Source: Dromaius novaehollandiae (Eukaryota > Chordata > Aves > Casuariiformes > Dromaiidae). From it: a stretch of 64,000 nt of DNA. The position numbers and the translations under genes are program-made. The stretch covers positions 8,455,448 through 8,519,447 of the forward strand of contig NC_088108.1 in the NCBI RefSeq assembly GCF_036370855.1. Direction: 5' to 3'. The notes below the pieces were generated by a model, which saw only the letters and a list, made by a program, of their open reading frames with translations, was not told the origin of the DNA and searched no databases. Every line of letters starts with the position of its first letter. Position 1 is the stretch's first letter. This document shows positions 12,679 through 27,608 of this stretch, in pieces.

Positions 12679-15600
12679 TTCAGCACTCACCATAGGTGCC
12701 ATGATTTTAGCAGACACCTACGTTAAGGTCAGCTCTCCCGTACTTCCTTTGTGATACCCTGACTACTAGCTTGTGAACAAGTGCTGAATTTTAAAGGCAA
12801 AACATTTTCCAGGATTGGCAAATAGGGGGCTGTGATATTCATTTGAGCTGTGAGTTTGAATACTGACCACGCTAGTATACAGCACCTAGTCTCTCTGTGC
12901 CTGACTGTTCAGAGGAGTGCCCATACTGCTTGCTTCTTGGTGTCTTCTGGGACTGGGTCCCATTCTTCATCTCTTCTGCAGAAGTTTTTCTGTTGTATGT
13001 TAAGTACATGAATAATAAACCCATGCTGAACCGGTTACACTGCTGCATCTGAGCTGAAGGCCCCATAAATTGAGCTAATTGATCTTATGGTTGTAATATT
13101 TCCTTCTATCAAATTGAGGCCCAGCTGAAGAGAACATAGCATTTCCTGCTGCATTACCTGCCTTCCCAGTACCCTTTGGATAGGAAGAGTACGTAGGTAT
13201 CTAAACCAGGGACATGAAATTTGGCCTAAGATATTTGACTGTCTCCTTAAATTACTGCACTACAGGCTATTCTCTATTCATCAGCAGAGACATGCTGGGT
13301 CACATCCCCGATCGCAGGACCTCCCGGTTGCCTGCCACAGTGGACAGCGCTGAGGAAGGAGACTGGGATGGAGAGGGACAGAAGGAGAAGAGAGGGGGTT
13401 CTTGTTCTGCTTCGCTGCCGGATAGATTTATGCTTGATTCTGGTCGATACCAAAGGCATCTCTAGGTCTTTTTTTCTCAAATGCACACAATCTCATGGTG
13501 CTTGCTGCATCTCTAGGGGAAATAGAATTTTTTTAGCCCAGTTACTGCTTGCAAACAAGAGCACATCACCTGTTTGAGTATGTCTGTCTGTCTGTTGGTA
13601 TTCTTTTCCTCCCAGTAAATTGAAATCTTTGGCCAATTCCCACCAAATTTGTCAGAGGAACACCAGTCTTCACAGTAATTAAATTCCTGCAAGTTCCATA
13701 AAAAATCTTAATCCAGTTAGAGGGGACAGATCTAAAGTGCCTTTTTGAAAGGAAGTATTGCAGCATGAGCTAACTTTTATTAAACTCCTGAGATTCCACA
13801 CAGGATCTAATAAATGCCCTGTTCACAGAAAAGGCTTCATTTGGTGCTTGGACCCTATTAAACTCCCAAGTCAGTCAGCCATGCGACGGAAGTCCTTAGG
13901 AAGCCAGACTTCATTAGATCCAGTGTTCATAGAAGTAATATTGACATTGTGGGAGGTTTTGTGAGACAGTAAAAACACTTCCAGCTCAGCTTGAGCGATA
14001 AGCTTCATTTCGCTTCTGCCTCCATTGCTGTGGCAAAAACTGAGGAGAAAATTAGCAGCTATTTCTACCATCTCGCAATTTCATCCTATATCTTTCCTCC
14101 CATGAGAAATATGTAGGCTGAATTTCCACCACTGTGAACCGTAAGTCATTTATAGCTGTGCAAATGTTAGCATTTAGTATTTGGGAAGAGTTTAAACCAA
14201 TCTGGAGCACAGTTCCCGCGAATGCACAGACTAAACATTTGCAATGCAACAGCAAATGCGTCCCGAGAGCCTTCTCTTCGCCCATAACCATGGCCTTGTT
14301 CTTGTACTGATGTCAATTCCACGAGGCACGACTCTGTGCCAGAGCAATAGCTCCTGACTGATTGATAGTGTTAATAACTGTCACTGCTGTGTTCCAAAAT
14401 GAAAGGTCTGATTTGAAGACTTTTTCTTGACATTTGCACTTCATCAGCCTTTGTTCGGCAGTTCTCCACGTGAGGGATCCATCTATATTGTGTTGCTTCA
14501 CATAAACTTCAGTGATGCTGCAGAATGTTTTGCTCCCTCATAAAAAATGTGACAATTTTAGTTATGTAGTCAATTTGCTTGCGTAGGTCAAATTATAAGA
14601 CACATTTCTAGAATGAGATTTTAAGGGGAGTGTCTAGACAGGGACCCATCCTTTGCAAGAATACAGTGTCCTGGACAGCCTGCTGTGAATGATTGGTGTG
14701 GAGGAGAGGAGAGAGAGCAAAACAGTAATTCTGCTGATGACCTACTTGAAATACTGAAGTGAGAGACAGAATGCTGGAATCAGGAGTAAAGATGAGTGAA
14801 TTGATTTAAAATATAGTTTTTATCTCAAAAATGCAAACATTGATGTTGCTCCCGCAGTCACAAGTGCTGCAGGCGTTCCCCAGCAGTGTCTGCGACGGCA
14901 CAGTATGTTTAGATGGGATTTTGAAAGCCTGTTGAGCAGAACAAAAGGCTCACGGGACACCGTGACCTCACTTGAAAGCAACAGCGAAGGTTTGCTTGAC
15001 AGAATAAACAAAGCATAAATGTAACTTTAACTGAGTACATTTGGAGGCAGTAAAGGAAAATGTGGAAGACAAGCTTGATCTAATGAAGGGGTGAGGAATG
15101 GGGGGAGCCACTGACAGTGTAAAAACAAAATTGTTTCTAGAGCAGAGTACTTTAAGCCAGCATGAGAGTAGTTATCACAAAGCAACTGCAGGGTTACACG
15201 GAGCCAATTAATTCGTTAGTGTTGCAGGCTGAAGGAGGACACTAGCCATTTAGGTGCTTCCTTGCATGCCCAGCAGTATATACTGCACTCTTGTAAGAGC
15301 AGAGAGCACAAAATGCTTTCTCATTGATTTATTTTAACACCAGGCATTTAATATTCTAATTGCATCTACCTGCCATGAAAAAGCAACAACTTTATTTTCA
15401 CTGTAGCAAGGTGTGGTAAGACTACCCCTGCTGCTGATTACTTTTAGGCTCCTACATGTGTGAGGCTTTTGGTACACTGTTCTACCTATGTGTAATTAAT
15501 GCATCCTAAATATTCCAAATCCCTGAACCATTTTTTGTAGTGCTTTGCAGAAACACAATTGTTACATGTATTCTTGAAAACAGTGAACAAAAAGATGCAA

Positions 15601-17276
15601 AAAAAGGGAAATGATGATATTTAGGTCCTTGATTTTTTGTGATCTTTCTTTGTAGGATACTTTCAGAGTTTTTTATTTTCTTTTTAAAAAAGGATTATTA
15701 TTACTCTCTTTTTCTAATTTGTGGTGTATGAAGGAGCCCAGAAAAGATGTTGTTTTTTCCAATATAAAGTTCTCTAGTTCTTTTTACTCTGCTGCTTAAT
15801 TTTCCCTGGCTATTTTTGCCACAATTGCAGAGCAGCTAACCAGAGGTGGAGTTGTGGCCCCAGCAAAATCAGTGCCTGTGTTGCCCCTGACTTCAGTGGA
15901 GCTAGGGCTTCGCGCCGGTTGCTTTCGCAAGCTTAGTTGAAAGGGTAGTGGGTGGCAAGTGTGTAGCAAGGAGCAATTGTATCGTAAGACAATGTTCTGA
16001 AAAATACTTATGGAAAATGGACAAAATTTGGTAAGGAACAGAGGTTTTATCAAGGTGTTTTCAAACCTTTGTAAAAATGAGTCCCCTTCCTAAATTAACT
16101 GAGAGTTAGTCTTTGGAACCATAAACATATATGAAATAATTCCAGTCATAACAGCATCTGCAGGAAAAAGCAATCACTAGGCTCCATACTTTGAAGCAAA
16201 ACCAAGCTGATTGCCTTTTTTAAGAAGGATCTTCAGGTAGAAGATAAAACAATCCTTTTTCCAGGCTGGAGGAAAGGTTAAGTAGCCTCCCTCTAACAGG
16301 AACTGAGAGAAAAGAGGCTCAGAGGATTAGGACCTCAGGTGGAAAAGAATCTGTGAGAACTCATGAATCAAAATTGTATATGTGTAATGTGATTTTTAGA
16401 ATATCAAACAGAAAGCATGATGGTTTCATCACAGCTAATCTGTATTCTAATCAAATTATCCTAGCACTGAATTTGAAATATTAGTCATAGTAACGAGATA
16501 CAGTTTGGTGAAGTCACACTGCAATTTTTTCCTCAAAGTCCCAAGTGATATTTTTCTGCTGGTCACCTGCAAAGCAGCAATTTGTTTCAATTATCTGCCA
16601 TAAATAATGCATTATTACTGAGTAAGATGCTATATACATTTTAATCAAATCTCTCAGCAATTGCATCCTTTTCTTGTGGCAGCGAGGAATGCTAGGAGCT
16701 CCATGTGATCCATGTGGAAGAGGAGGAGAATGGGCAGACCTCTCCTCATAATTTTTCCAGCTTGTAGAGAACAGATTTTTCCCTCACACCTAGTGGAAGA
16801 CATTTAGGTCTTTGGGAGCAGGTAGTTCTGTGGAGCAGTTTCCTCAGTATAAAGCTCCTGTGCTGCTTTTGGGCAAAAACGATTTGTTCTTGTTAGTCAG
16901 GAAAGAGCTCTGCGAGTTCTAACTAGAGAGACTCAACCAAAGTCTCATTTGATGTTGTTGTTAAACTGTGTAAATGAAAGGAATAGTCACTTACCCGGTC
17001 GCCTCACTTTTTATTCCTTATGCACATGTAGCCTTTGATTATTTCTCTCATTTAAATACTGTTTCAGTATGATGGAGTCTAGCTGGTGAGTTATTTGTGG
17101 CAGAGGCCTTGTGTCTGCAGTGCTGAATTACGCTGTTGTAAATTTTAGCGTAGCTCTGCCACATTGGTGAGAGGCTGCAGTGGGTTGAGATATATTGATG
17201 ACAATATCAATTTTTTTTTCATTTTTTGAGGAAACATAGTTGACATAATGTATTCATGAAGACTACATAAGTTTCT

Positions 17277-17340
17277 TTATATATATATGTATATTATATA
17301 TATATATAAAAGCTGTATCTATATACACATATCTATATAC
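17277..17340. repeat. (TA)n-rich imperfect microsatellite
   Basis: Alternating TA runs with GT and CA interruptions, followed by repeated CTATATAC motifs. The sequence is partly self-complementary and likely polymorphic. Confidence 0.85.
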
Positions 17341-19479
17341 AGCATCTACATCTACTGCAGACCTACCATAAGTAATTAGATAAGGAGAGGGGCAATTTCT
17401 GTGCTAGCATTTCTACATTCTGCATTTTGTAGGTTGTCAGGCCTGGTACTGTGTGTGTGCTGCTCTTCTCTCTCAGGAGCACCCCATCTCCCTGCAGCAG
17501 TTCAAGATTCACCAGGCAACCTGCACAAATCTATGGAGTAAGAGATCCTCCACAGATGGAGCAGGTTTTTTGTGTTAGAAGTGAGTAACAATAATAATCA
17601 AGCTTAACTTGGAGTTCTCTTTACTGCCTCTATTCCAAACCTTTCAGATTGCCCCACATAGTCTAGTTTGGGCTTTTGGAGACGTAGCACAACATCAGGG
17701 TGAGGGAGACCAAATGTGCTAGCACAGCTCTGGAGTTTGAATCCAGGACATCTCTGAAATAGAGCACAGCAGTCACCAAAGGTGGCACTGCCCTTCCTGC
17801 AGAGCTGTCTCACGCTGTTGGGATAGAAGTTGTTGCATTGACTAATTCAATGGAAGATTGTCCTACATCTTAGAGGAGTGAGGATTGGTCTTTGGCCTTC
17901 AGGTCTCCCTTGATAACAGCATAAATCAGGAGAAAGGTCACTGAAATTAAAGGAATAAAACCATTGAAAGTGGAAAAAGGAATGTAGGCCTTTAACTCTT
18001 TGATGAGTTCATTGAAATTTTACATAGCTGAGAACTGAAGAGCTGCGTATGAAAACAGCAAAATAAATTGTGGATGTGATTGCATGAGTGAAAACATTGC
18101 CACGCAGTTACTGGTTTAAGGGTGCTCTGAAAAGCCAGTGCAGCGATACTTCTGGCCTGCAAATTGCTCCAGGAGCTAAGGGGAATCTGAAAATCTTTAG
18201 ATCCTGTCAAAACAATGCTGTAATATTAACAGCTTACGAAGGGCAGGGCTTTGAAGCATGTCAGCAAGAGAGAACTCTATGGGGTGTTGTTTCCCTTGCT
18301 GTCTCAGTGCTTCTAGGGTCTCAAAGCTAGTTATGAATAAAGACTGAAAGGATTTTTAGTACCAAGAAGTGTTGCTTTGGAAGTATTAATGATATCTCTA
18401 GTCTTACTAATAGGACTAAGTTTTTTTTGAGTTATCCTTGCAGCCTGCTGAAGTCAAAAGAAAGCAAGCTGTGACAACCACCAGAAAGTAGTGTGAAAGG
18501 AGCTGCAGCCTAGGAAATGACAATTCAGAATGCCTGATTTCTCTTCTTCCTGGTATTGTTTTTGTTTCTGCATCTTTTCTACCATTGTTTCTGTCATGAA
18601 AAAAAATGAAAAGACATCATCTCAGTGGAGGAAAGTGCAAATGTCAGGACAGAAATTGGTAATATCCGTCTTTGGCATACAATACAGAGGTTACCTTTTT
18701 AGCCACATATTACAATGCTTAGGCCACAGACACACGCAAATAGAATGATAACACCATTTTATGCAGTGTGTTATTCTGACAATAACACTCACATTTACAA
18801 ACAAATTAGCTAAAAACGTCTGAAGGACATTCAGCTTTTACAAACTGGGCCTCATCTCCTGCTGATAGATTCCTTTGGGATAGCTATGGCATGCAAAATG
18901 ATACACTGCCTTGGAGAATAAATTTATGAAGTTTAGCAATGTAGGTCACATTGCAGAAAAATCGTAAATGTCTGAACATCACTCAATAGCCATTCAATCA
19001 AACCCTCCAAGCAAAATGGGAAACTGAACAGCATGTAGCTGTCTCTAGTGAGAACTGGGGAAAGTCATGATATGATGTAAAACCCTCTAGGTCCTCCATC
19101 CATATGTATTTTTTAGTAGGGCAAGAATTTGAACAGATTCTGTTTTTGTTGCCAATTCAGAATTCGATTTCTGTGTCCATATCAATGATGACAACAAAGC
19201 CAACTTTTTTCACTATTATTACCACTAACTATAGTAAACATCTTGGAAGGGTCATAAAATGATATGTCAAAATTTTGAAAATCAGGAAAGGTCCGATAGT
19301 CAAAACTTGGTAGAAGAAGCCTAGCCATAAACAAGCAATTAAATTGTGAAACAGTTTTCATATGCTCCCATCCAGCAAGATTTGTAATTTGTACTATTTG
19401 CTTCAACTTCTTTGGATTTTGTGGTATGGAATAAAAAGAAGTAGAAGTTTCAAAAAGCAGTTTCCAGAGGTGTCTGGAT

Positions 19480-19990
19480 CTGTACCATCTAGAGATTCCT
19501 AGAGTTTTCTAGATCTAGAAATTGCCAGAGATTCCTTGATATTTGGAGAGTCAAAGATCTGCAGCTTTGCTAGAGCGGTCAAGAGCCTTCATAAAGACTT
19601 GGAGAACTTTGTAGATCTGGGGCCTTTCTTGCTCTGCAGCCTTGTTGGCTTGTCTCTAGATGGAAAGCCGTTTTAGACCCTTTCCTGGAGGCCATCTAGA
19701 ACATTTGGGAGGCCTTCTTCAGAGCCTGCCAAGTGCCTTTATGGAGCCTTTGTGCTGCCCTTCATGAACTTTTGTGGAGCCTTTCTTGATCTCCTCTATA
19801 GCTTGTATTGAACAGTATCAGAGCCTTCCTGGAGCCTCTCAACAGCCTTTTCTAGTTCTGGGGGCTTTTTCTTGCTCCAGAGCCCTTATGGGGCCGTTGT
19901 AAATGGATCCCTTCATGGGCCTCCTGCCCCCAACCCTTTTTTTCCTTTGCAAGAGTCTTTTTAGAGCTTTCAGGTGCACGTGTATAGCCT
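19480..19990. repeat. Degenerate GAGCCTT-type tandem array
   Basis: About 500 bp in which variants of GAGCCTTTCTTG, GAGCCTTCCTGG and GGCCTTCTTCAG recur every 20-40 bp, often preceded by 'TGGA' and followed by 'CTAGA' or 'GATCT' words. The units have drifted so far that no exact period is visible. It looks like an old minisatellite or an internally repetitive element. Edges are approximate. Confidence 0.5.
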
Positions 19991-22900
19991 TTGCCTAGAA
20001 CCTCTGTGGAGGTGAGGAAGACTGAGCGCCTCTCCACTGCTGTCTGCGCTGTGTGCACACCAGGCTTAAAGGAGGTCGGTTAGTCATGAGGGATTATTTC
20101 TTCAATTTTGCTTGAAAACTTTAGTGTTAAACCTTATCTTTGTTTGCCTTTCTGGCACGATCTGACACTGCATATCCAAGTATGCATCACAGCAGTACCC
20201 AATGCCCTTAGTTGACAAAAATTTAAAACAGAGTGCCTGCTTCCAGTCTCATGCTTGGAAGAAACATTCTCCAGTGTGTTTTCTTACAAGTCCCTAATCA
20301 ATGTAAATAATAGTCATGCGTAAGGGTTTCTGCATGGAATACAGTATCTTGTTTGCTCTGCATAGCATGCCGTAATTCTTTTATTAGCTCTTTAAAATCT
20401 AACAAAGAGCAGTAGGTGTTTGCTTTCAATGCTGCATAATAGCTAATTAATTACATTGATTTCGTTCAGTTAAAATGTTTACTATATAAATAGTTGTGAA
20501 AAATTAGGTTGCAGAAGATCATGACTTGACAACAATTAATTGTGATACTAATTTCTGCCAAAGTAGGAACTTGCATTATTTCAATTACTCTTTTTTCTAG
20601 AACTTTTATATACATATGAAAAAATCTGTACAATATAAGGAAGAAATTCAAACTTATCTACAGCTGTTTTGCTCTATCTGTTTCCATTTATGAAAGAATT
20701 AGTGGGTTAAAAAAGCTGTTGAATTCTGTATCATTGCTGTAGGAACTTGCCAAAGGAAGATGCTCTGCCATAAACTGCAGAATATCTGTTTTTTCCCATC
20801 CTTCTTTCATTTGCAGAACTTTTTTTGTCGTTTAATGCTGTAATCCTTAAGGAAAAAATTTAAGTCACAGAAATGAATTTGTGTTTTTTTGTGGAAGCTG
20901 TGAAGTTAGCATTCATTCCAGTCCCTATGGGGATACCTTTTGCACCCCTGATCCAGCTGAGGAGATGTTTGTGTCTCCTGTGTGCCCAGCTCCCACTTGA
21001 GACAGCCAGTCCTCATCATTCTCTTCTTCTGTTTTCACTTTCTGCCCAGCTTTGGGGTCAGGGAAGCACTGCCCTGGGGAGCAGCATGGTTGTGAGAAGT
21101 CATGGTCCTGGGACCATGGGGACACAATCTCCTGGGCAGTTTAAGTCAAATCTATAGGAAGTTTTAATTCCAAGAAAGAAATCTTGACTTTGATTCTGTA
21201 TTCAGGCAAGAGTGCAAGAGTCAATCCTACATACAGAGTAGATGAGTGATACATTCACAATGGCCTCTGTTGTTCAATGCGAGGGCTTTTGCTTTCTTCA
21301 CTGCCTGGGGCTTTCTTCAGATACGGAAACTTCACTTCTGTGTATCTTCTCTTCCTCTCGGTTTTCAGACCCGATGCTCTTACAAGCCTCAATAGTTACT
21401 GAAAGCAAAAGGCACTTGAATATACTTAGCTCTAGCCTCTCACTATTCTCAAACAGCTCTTAATCACTGTCTCAATTAAAGCTCTTCAATATCTTCCACT
21501 TTTCTTTAGTAGCACACTAGCTTTCTATATCTGAGCTCAAAATGGAAAGATGAGGCCAAAACTTCTATGAGACTTGCTAAGATTTACTCAATCTTACGTT
21601 TACACTGCCTAGTTTAGCGAGAATGGTGTCTGGAAGTCCAAGGTAGAAGGCAAGGCAAAACAGGAACAGTTCCATTAGCTAGATTACCACTTAGGCCTGC
21701 TCGCTCCTTTTGATTGTGCAAATTAGCTGTAAAGGTTTGTTTGGAGGACATCTATTCCCACTCCAGCACAAGAGATACGTTCAGGTTAGATTCACATTCA
21801 AGGTCTATTTTGAGACATTTTAATTGAAGAATCTAAGCAACCTCCTCTCAGAGGTACCAGACTGCTAGAAATACTTTGTAAATTACCTTTGGGCGTTTAA
21901 CAAATTATTTTTTTCATAACCTGTATAAACCATGGTACCATGTTTTAAAGGACTTAAATGGCTTACGAATCTAAGTCCCATTGATTTTCATAGTGGGCTT
22001 ATGTGATTCTGGAAAATATTCCCTCTATTATTAAATAAAGATGGTGTGAAACCTGTCCCCATAGAAATCCACTTTTGCTATCGATTTAGTAGACCCAAGA
22101 TTCCTCATATGGTCTTTGAAGTTGTGAAGCAGAAGAAATCATAAATAAGAAATTGTGAAACAAGCAGAGAGGTGGAAAGGGAGAGCGTAGTGAAGCTTGC
22201 GGCGTGTGAAATGAGGAAGACAAGCAACGAAAGGATGGTGGTGCCTTGCCTTTTTGCATTCCTGTGCCAGATTTCGTATCCACTGGAAATAATTCACGGT
22301 AAAAGCAGATTGGGAGGAGACTACCCAAGCCGTGATCCTGAGAACTGGTGGCCTCAGACCTCTGAGCTGTGTCTGTAAATGTGCCCCAGCTGTTCTCCCA
22401 GCCTAGGGATGGAAAGCAGGGGGAGGCAGGCTGCCAAACTCCTTTCTAGTGAAGAGGGTTTCCTTCAGAAAGGCCCTCTAATTTCCGTATACAAAACTCA
22501 TTTATTTGGGTTTTACACCAGGCAGCGATGAATGCAGAGAGAGCAACATTTGCAAAGTTTAGCACAGGGCCTGCTCCAGCTGAGCGGGATCATTCTGATT
22601 TCCCGACATGCCGCGCGAGGAACACGAGGAACAAAGGCTTCTTTCCAAGCGAGAGGAAGGCTGTAATGCCACCGTAAGGAAGCGCTCGCCCGGTGTCAGA
22701 CTGCAGCGAGCTGGATTCGCGCTCTCTGCGCCGTTAAGAGAGAAGCTAAGCTGCCGAGAGGAGCTGACAACGTCCGTGTCAACAAAAGAGATATCCTAGC
22801 AGCTAGAGCAGACTGACAGAAGATGATGAAAAAATATCTGCGGTTGTCAGCTGCGAGAAAATAGAGAGAAATGCATGTAGTGAGACATCCTGTAAAAGGT

Positions 22901-23812
22901 TCAGGGAGGCAGAACGGGTCCCCGTCAGCCTTGTAAACTACATGCTCATTACTAATGGGCCATCCCGGCGAGTCCTTCCTCAGAGCCATTTCTTGCGCAG
23001 AAGGAATCAGAGCGAGGGGTTTAGGCAGAGAGAGAGAAAAATAGTGTTTAGAAGGGCATTGTGGTGAGTGAAAATGGTTTGGCCTGGAAACAGCTGCAGT
23101 GAGTACGAATGGGAGGAAGTGAAAACGCAAAGTAACAGGAAAAGAGAGATGTGGAGGAGGGCCTGATCAGGGCTGTGAGTGCACATCGTACAGCTGAGTA
23201 AAGACAAAGTTAGCATAGAGAGAAGTGCTCGAGGCTGAGCAGTGCAGATAGGAAGTAATCCATCACTCAGGACTATCAGAAAAATTTTGGCATGAATTTC
23301 ACACTGCTACGTGAAATTGAATCAAAATACACAAGCAATGCATGGCAAGAAATCAAAGGAAAGGTGAAGCCTTTGTATGGATTTATGCAGCTTCTTTTAA
23401 TCCATGATAAATGAAACTTAATCCAGTGAAATTTCCCCCTGTACCCCAAACAGTTAAGCTCTTGAAATTTGCATCTGTAGACAAGGATAATTCTTCTCCT
23501 TGGTACTTTTCTTACTTTGATAGGAACAGTAGAATGTGTTTGATCTGATTTATTAAAAATAACATCAAAAATGCCACAGCCATAAAATGCCGCACAAAAC
23601 ATGAAGAAAGTCTTAGCTGTGTGGTCAAAACCAAAAATAGAACAGTATCCTTCCCAAGCTAACACTTAAATGTGTGTGCTTGTGTGTGTACACGTTTAAG
23701 AAGCATATGAGTGCATGCTCTCGTACCAGTCCTGCTTTGCAAAAAAACCACATTATTTAGTTGTAATACTTGTACTTTTGCTGCGGGGAAAATATATAAA
23801 GAGTTTTCAAAA

Positions 23813-23846
23813 CCATATACATACACACACATATATATACACACAA
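23813..23846. repeat. (CA/TA)n microsatellite
   Basis: Mixed ATAC, ACAC and ATAT units. A GTGTGTG-containing stretch lies about 140 bp upstream near 23670-23690. Confidence 0.8.
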
Positions 23847-26800
23847 GTACATGTATCTATTTGGGAGAAAGAAACAAACGCCCAAAAATACCATTATGTA
23901 GTTACCTAAATGTAGGTCTATCATCCAAAATTCATTTAAACCGAAACCATTTTAGTGCACTTTGTGTTTCTAGAATGCTTGACATGAGAAAATATATTAG
24001 AAAGCCAGACCGTTAGGTGTTAATTTTGCACTTCTCAAACCAGACATTGATTATCAGATACAGCTAGAGCCTTGGTGTTGAAAATTAAAAGCTGAATTCC
24101 CAGAACCTTGGCATGTTGATACTTACATGCAAAAAGCCTCATGGCTCAAGGGTTCATTTGTTTCTGCAGTGCTTTGCATTGCAGAATATACCCAGTCTCC
24201 AGTGAACCACACCAGGATTGTCACCTGGCAGCATGGGTGTGTGACGAGTATAAGGTCCTGCCTGCTCCCAGACAAATGTTGTCTGGTTGTTTATAATGGG
24301 ATATTCTGCAATGCCACTTCTGCGCGCTGCTTGAAAAAGAAAAGAACCCATCAAATATCAGAAATACCACTTCCAGTTGTCCCAGTTTTGAGATGTAAGA
24401 AAAACGTGTATGTATGGGAGAGGAGTATTTGCAGGGACTTATAACGTGTTGCCTGAGATTAAAAAGTATATTAACTGACTTAATATTCTAACCCTGAATG
24501 TTTTGTCTGGGGAAACTTTTTAATGGGCACAGTCATATCAGATGAGAATTGAAGTCCTTCTCTGTAATATGTTTATTGGGTTTGAATGAAGCACAACTGA
24601 TGGTTTAGTCACAGAAAGCTGCCAGAGGGCAGCTTGCTTTAAAAGAAAAGAAACAACCAGTGACTTTTGAAGGTAACAGTCAACCTCAGGGTGCAGTTAC
24701 ACTTCAGCTTAAGGTGATTTAGATGATTAGTTCTGAGCCAGCAAAGTGTCCTGGACCAGCTCACTGCACCAGCCCTGCTGCGGGGGAGCCGGGGAGGGAC
24801 AGGGCTGCGGCAGCCCCGACTTACACCACTTTTAGCTGTCATGAAGCCTCATCCTGACATGAGCAAGGCAGATTTTGTCTAAATCTTTGAAATTCTTCCT
24901 CAACGAATGGCCAGGGTTTTGTTTGTTTGGACTTTTTTTCCCCTCTCGTTGCACTAGCGTAAGCATGCAGTGAGCAGCAGCTGTTATCTATGCTGCAGTC
25001 TCCAGACATGTACATGCTAGCTTTAATCATCTTACCTGGGATTAGCCTATGAATACACCCAAGACAGCTTCAAACCCAGGAATGGGAAGCTACGGCTATA
25101 CCTTCTGTTAGCTTTGCAGTGGGCTAGGGAACAGAGGTCAGGTATAGTAATGGAAATGGTTTAGGTGTCCCCAGTTAAAATTTTATTTGTTTTTATCATA
25201 ATGCAGCTATGCTTACAATGTGATCAGTATCAAACTAAATGTGCTTACAGCTTAATATACCTGTGAGGAATCTAGCTTCTTCTTAGCTTTTAGGGACATT
25301 GTTGTAAGGAAAATGTACAGTTGCGTAAAAGCTTCTATCTCAGTAAACAGAACTAGCCTCAAATCTACCACAAAAAAAGTTGTTTTGGCCCAGATCAGTC
25401 CCTGTTTGTCTGCAAGGACACCAGATATACTTCCACGGTGAGAGGAATTTAGATTATCTGCTGAGGCAAAGGCAACGTGGCTGGCCCACAAAGTAAAACC
25501 AGCTACTAAGATGAGGCAGATGCTAAGGAGTGTCATTATGGCAAAAATAGTCAGGTCTGGCCTAACGTTTTTATCACTCACAATCTAGTTATGATTAATC
25601 AAAGGCTGTCTTTGCACTAGAGTGGTCTGTGAAGGAGGTGCTAAGGTTGGTGGTGTATGTTTTCCAACAAAAATAATGTGCTTACTTTGATAAAGCAATC
25701 AGACACTCTGTGTTAAAGGTATGTTGCAAATATGTGTTTGTCCAAGTTTCACGAGAGTAGTCTTCTAGACATTTTATGCTACCTAAATAGTTTTGTTCAG
25801 CTTCTCAGCAAAATCTCAGTTGCAAAGAAGAAAGCATAAGCTAGCAGCTATGTTTAAATCAGCCCTAACCCATCCGGCAGAATCCAGACACTCTCACATG
25901 CATCCACAGAAATCAGCACCTTTATGCCTGGAATCTGTTTCCAACTGTTTCACCACATCTATCATCATTTGGAATGACTCTACCACCTGGTGCAGAAGAG
26001 ATCTTGAACCCAACAGCATTAGTCTTAATGCCAGTTATTATGCTGTCTAGTAAAATGAACTGAGCACAGGGAGGACTTCGATTATTCAGTGAGCCTTCTT
26101 AATTGTGTGGTGCACCAGATAACCACGCAGGGCAAGACAGAGTAGCCACAATGCCCTTGCTATATTAAAACATGAATTAGCAATGTACAGAAATGTACTT
26201 CTGGAAATGAGATTATTCAGGAAATACTGATGCTTGAGAACCAAAGAAACTTGGCCTTCAGCCTGGTGCCTGAGCTGACCCCAGGCAAGCAGGTGGCTCG
26301 GGATGGCCACACTCTCCACCATATGTTATTCTTCAGTGTTGAACATTGTATTAGCATCTGTGGCCTCTAAATTCATAGATCTTTTAATCAGTGCAGTGGA
26401 AAAACAAACAAGAATAGCAACAAAATCAGTAAATGAAATAATAGAAGCTTCTGTGATAACTGCATATAAAGACCATTGCATTTTAGCCAGGCATTTATTT
26501 TCTTCTGCTGATTGAAATACTTGGTCCAGAAAAATCCCGCTCAAATAAAAGCAGCCCTCTCTTCACAAAAGCTAACAAGCAAAGCATCTTGAGAAAGACA
26601 GAAATAGACTGTCTTACGACCTCCCTGGCTCAGCTGTTTTCTGATCTTCCTATAGACAAGCTGCAGCCCAAATCCTGCACTGACCATTATCTGGGAAAGG
26701 GGACCAGCCTCCTGAGTTGTTGTTACCCAGTCCAGAAATCCTGCACAGCCTGCTGAACTTCTTCAACAGGAGGAGCTTGAAGCCCTGGCCAATACATGCT

Positions 26801-27608
26801 GCAGTCGACAGCCAAGCTATTAGGTGTCATTCAAGTTGACAGGCTGCCCCACCTTTAATGGGGAGCACGTTTAATTCTTCCAGATCCTGATGCAACGGAT
26901 CAGGAAAGGGAGGTTATTCTTATACCATTTCTTGCAAAACTGCTTAGTTGTCACCCTCACCTGCATGGAAAAAGACAAAAGGCTAGCCTTAAATATGAGG
27001 AATTTACTTAATCCGCTACTGTACTGTAGGAAGTGTGGTATACTGTGTACTGTTATGTTACAAAGAATTATCAAGCTTTTGATGGCATATAAGTCTTGCT
27101 AACTTTTCCAAATTCGTGCATAAACTGTGGAAGCATGTTGCACTCCTCTGCAATGTAGGTTTCCTTTTGTGTTAGAATAGTGACAGCTCCCAACTGTTTT
27201 TCACTCTGCCAATGTTGACTGCAACCTTGATACAATAACATTCAGACCTGGAAAATTTTCTAGCTGATGTTGCGTGACATGGAGCATGTGTTTTTACTTG
27301 CATGAGTGTGTAGGTATAATAAAGTTCCCACCTTAATGGACTTGGCAAATACCTTTCAGAGGATGCTAAATTACTTTTGAAATCAAGTTTTGTTCCATAG
27401 TGATTTTGGATCTTACAAAAAAGTATGCTTTTTAAAACTTCTTCAGCCACACAAAATTAAAGGTCTATACTAGTGAAGCAGCACTGGATGAATCCATTGA
27501 ATGCCTTGAGCCTACGATGATCAGAGATGGTTGAGCAGAACTGCTTTAATGACTTAATCATTCTTTTTCCTTTTGCTTCTCTGTCTTCCCCTTAATTTTT
27601 TTTTCCAG

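Larger units (their letters stand above)
9083..27608 (+). other. TENM1: TENM1 intron, about 18.5 kb
   Basis: Largest intron in the window. Adjacent exon products (ITQ and VRLEW) are contiguous in known teneurins, so no missing exon is expected here. It contains a CA microsatellite near 12661-12678, an AT dinucleotide tract near 17277-17340, a degenerate GAGCCTT-rich tandem array near 19480-19990, and TG/CA/TA-rich sequence near 23660-23850. I recognise no other gene. A 171-codon open frame on the minus strand at 11316-11831 has no identifiable domain. Confidence 0.8.
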
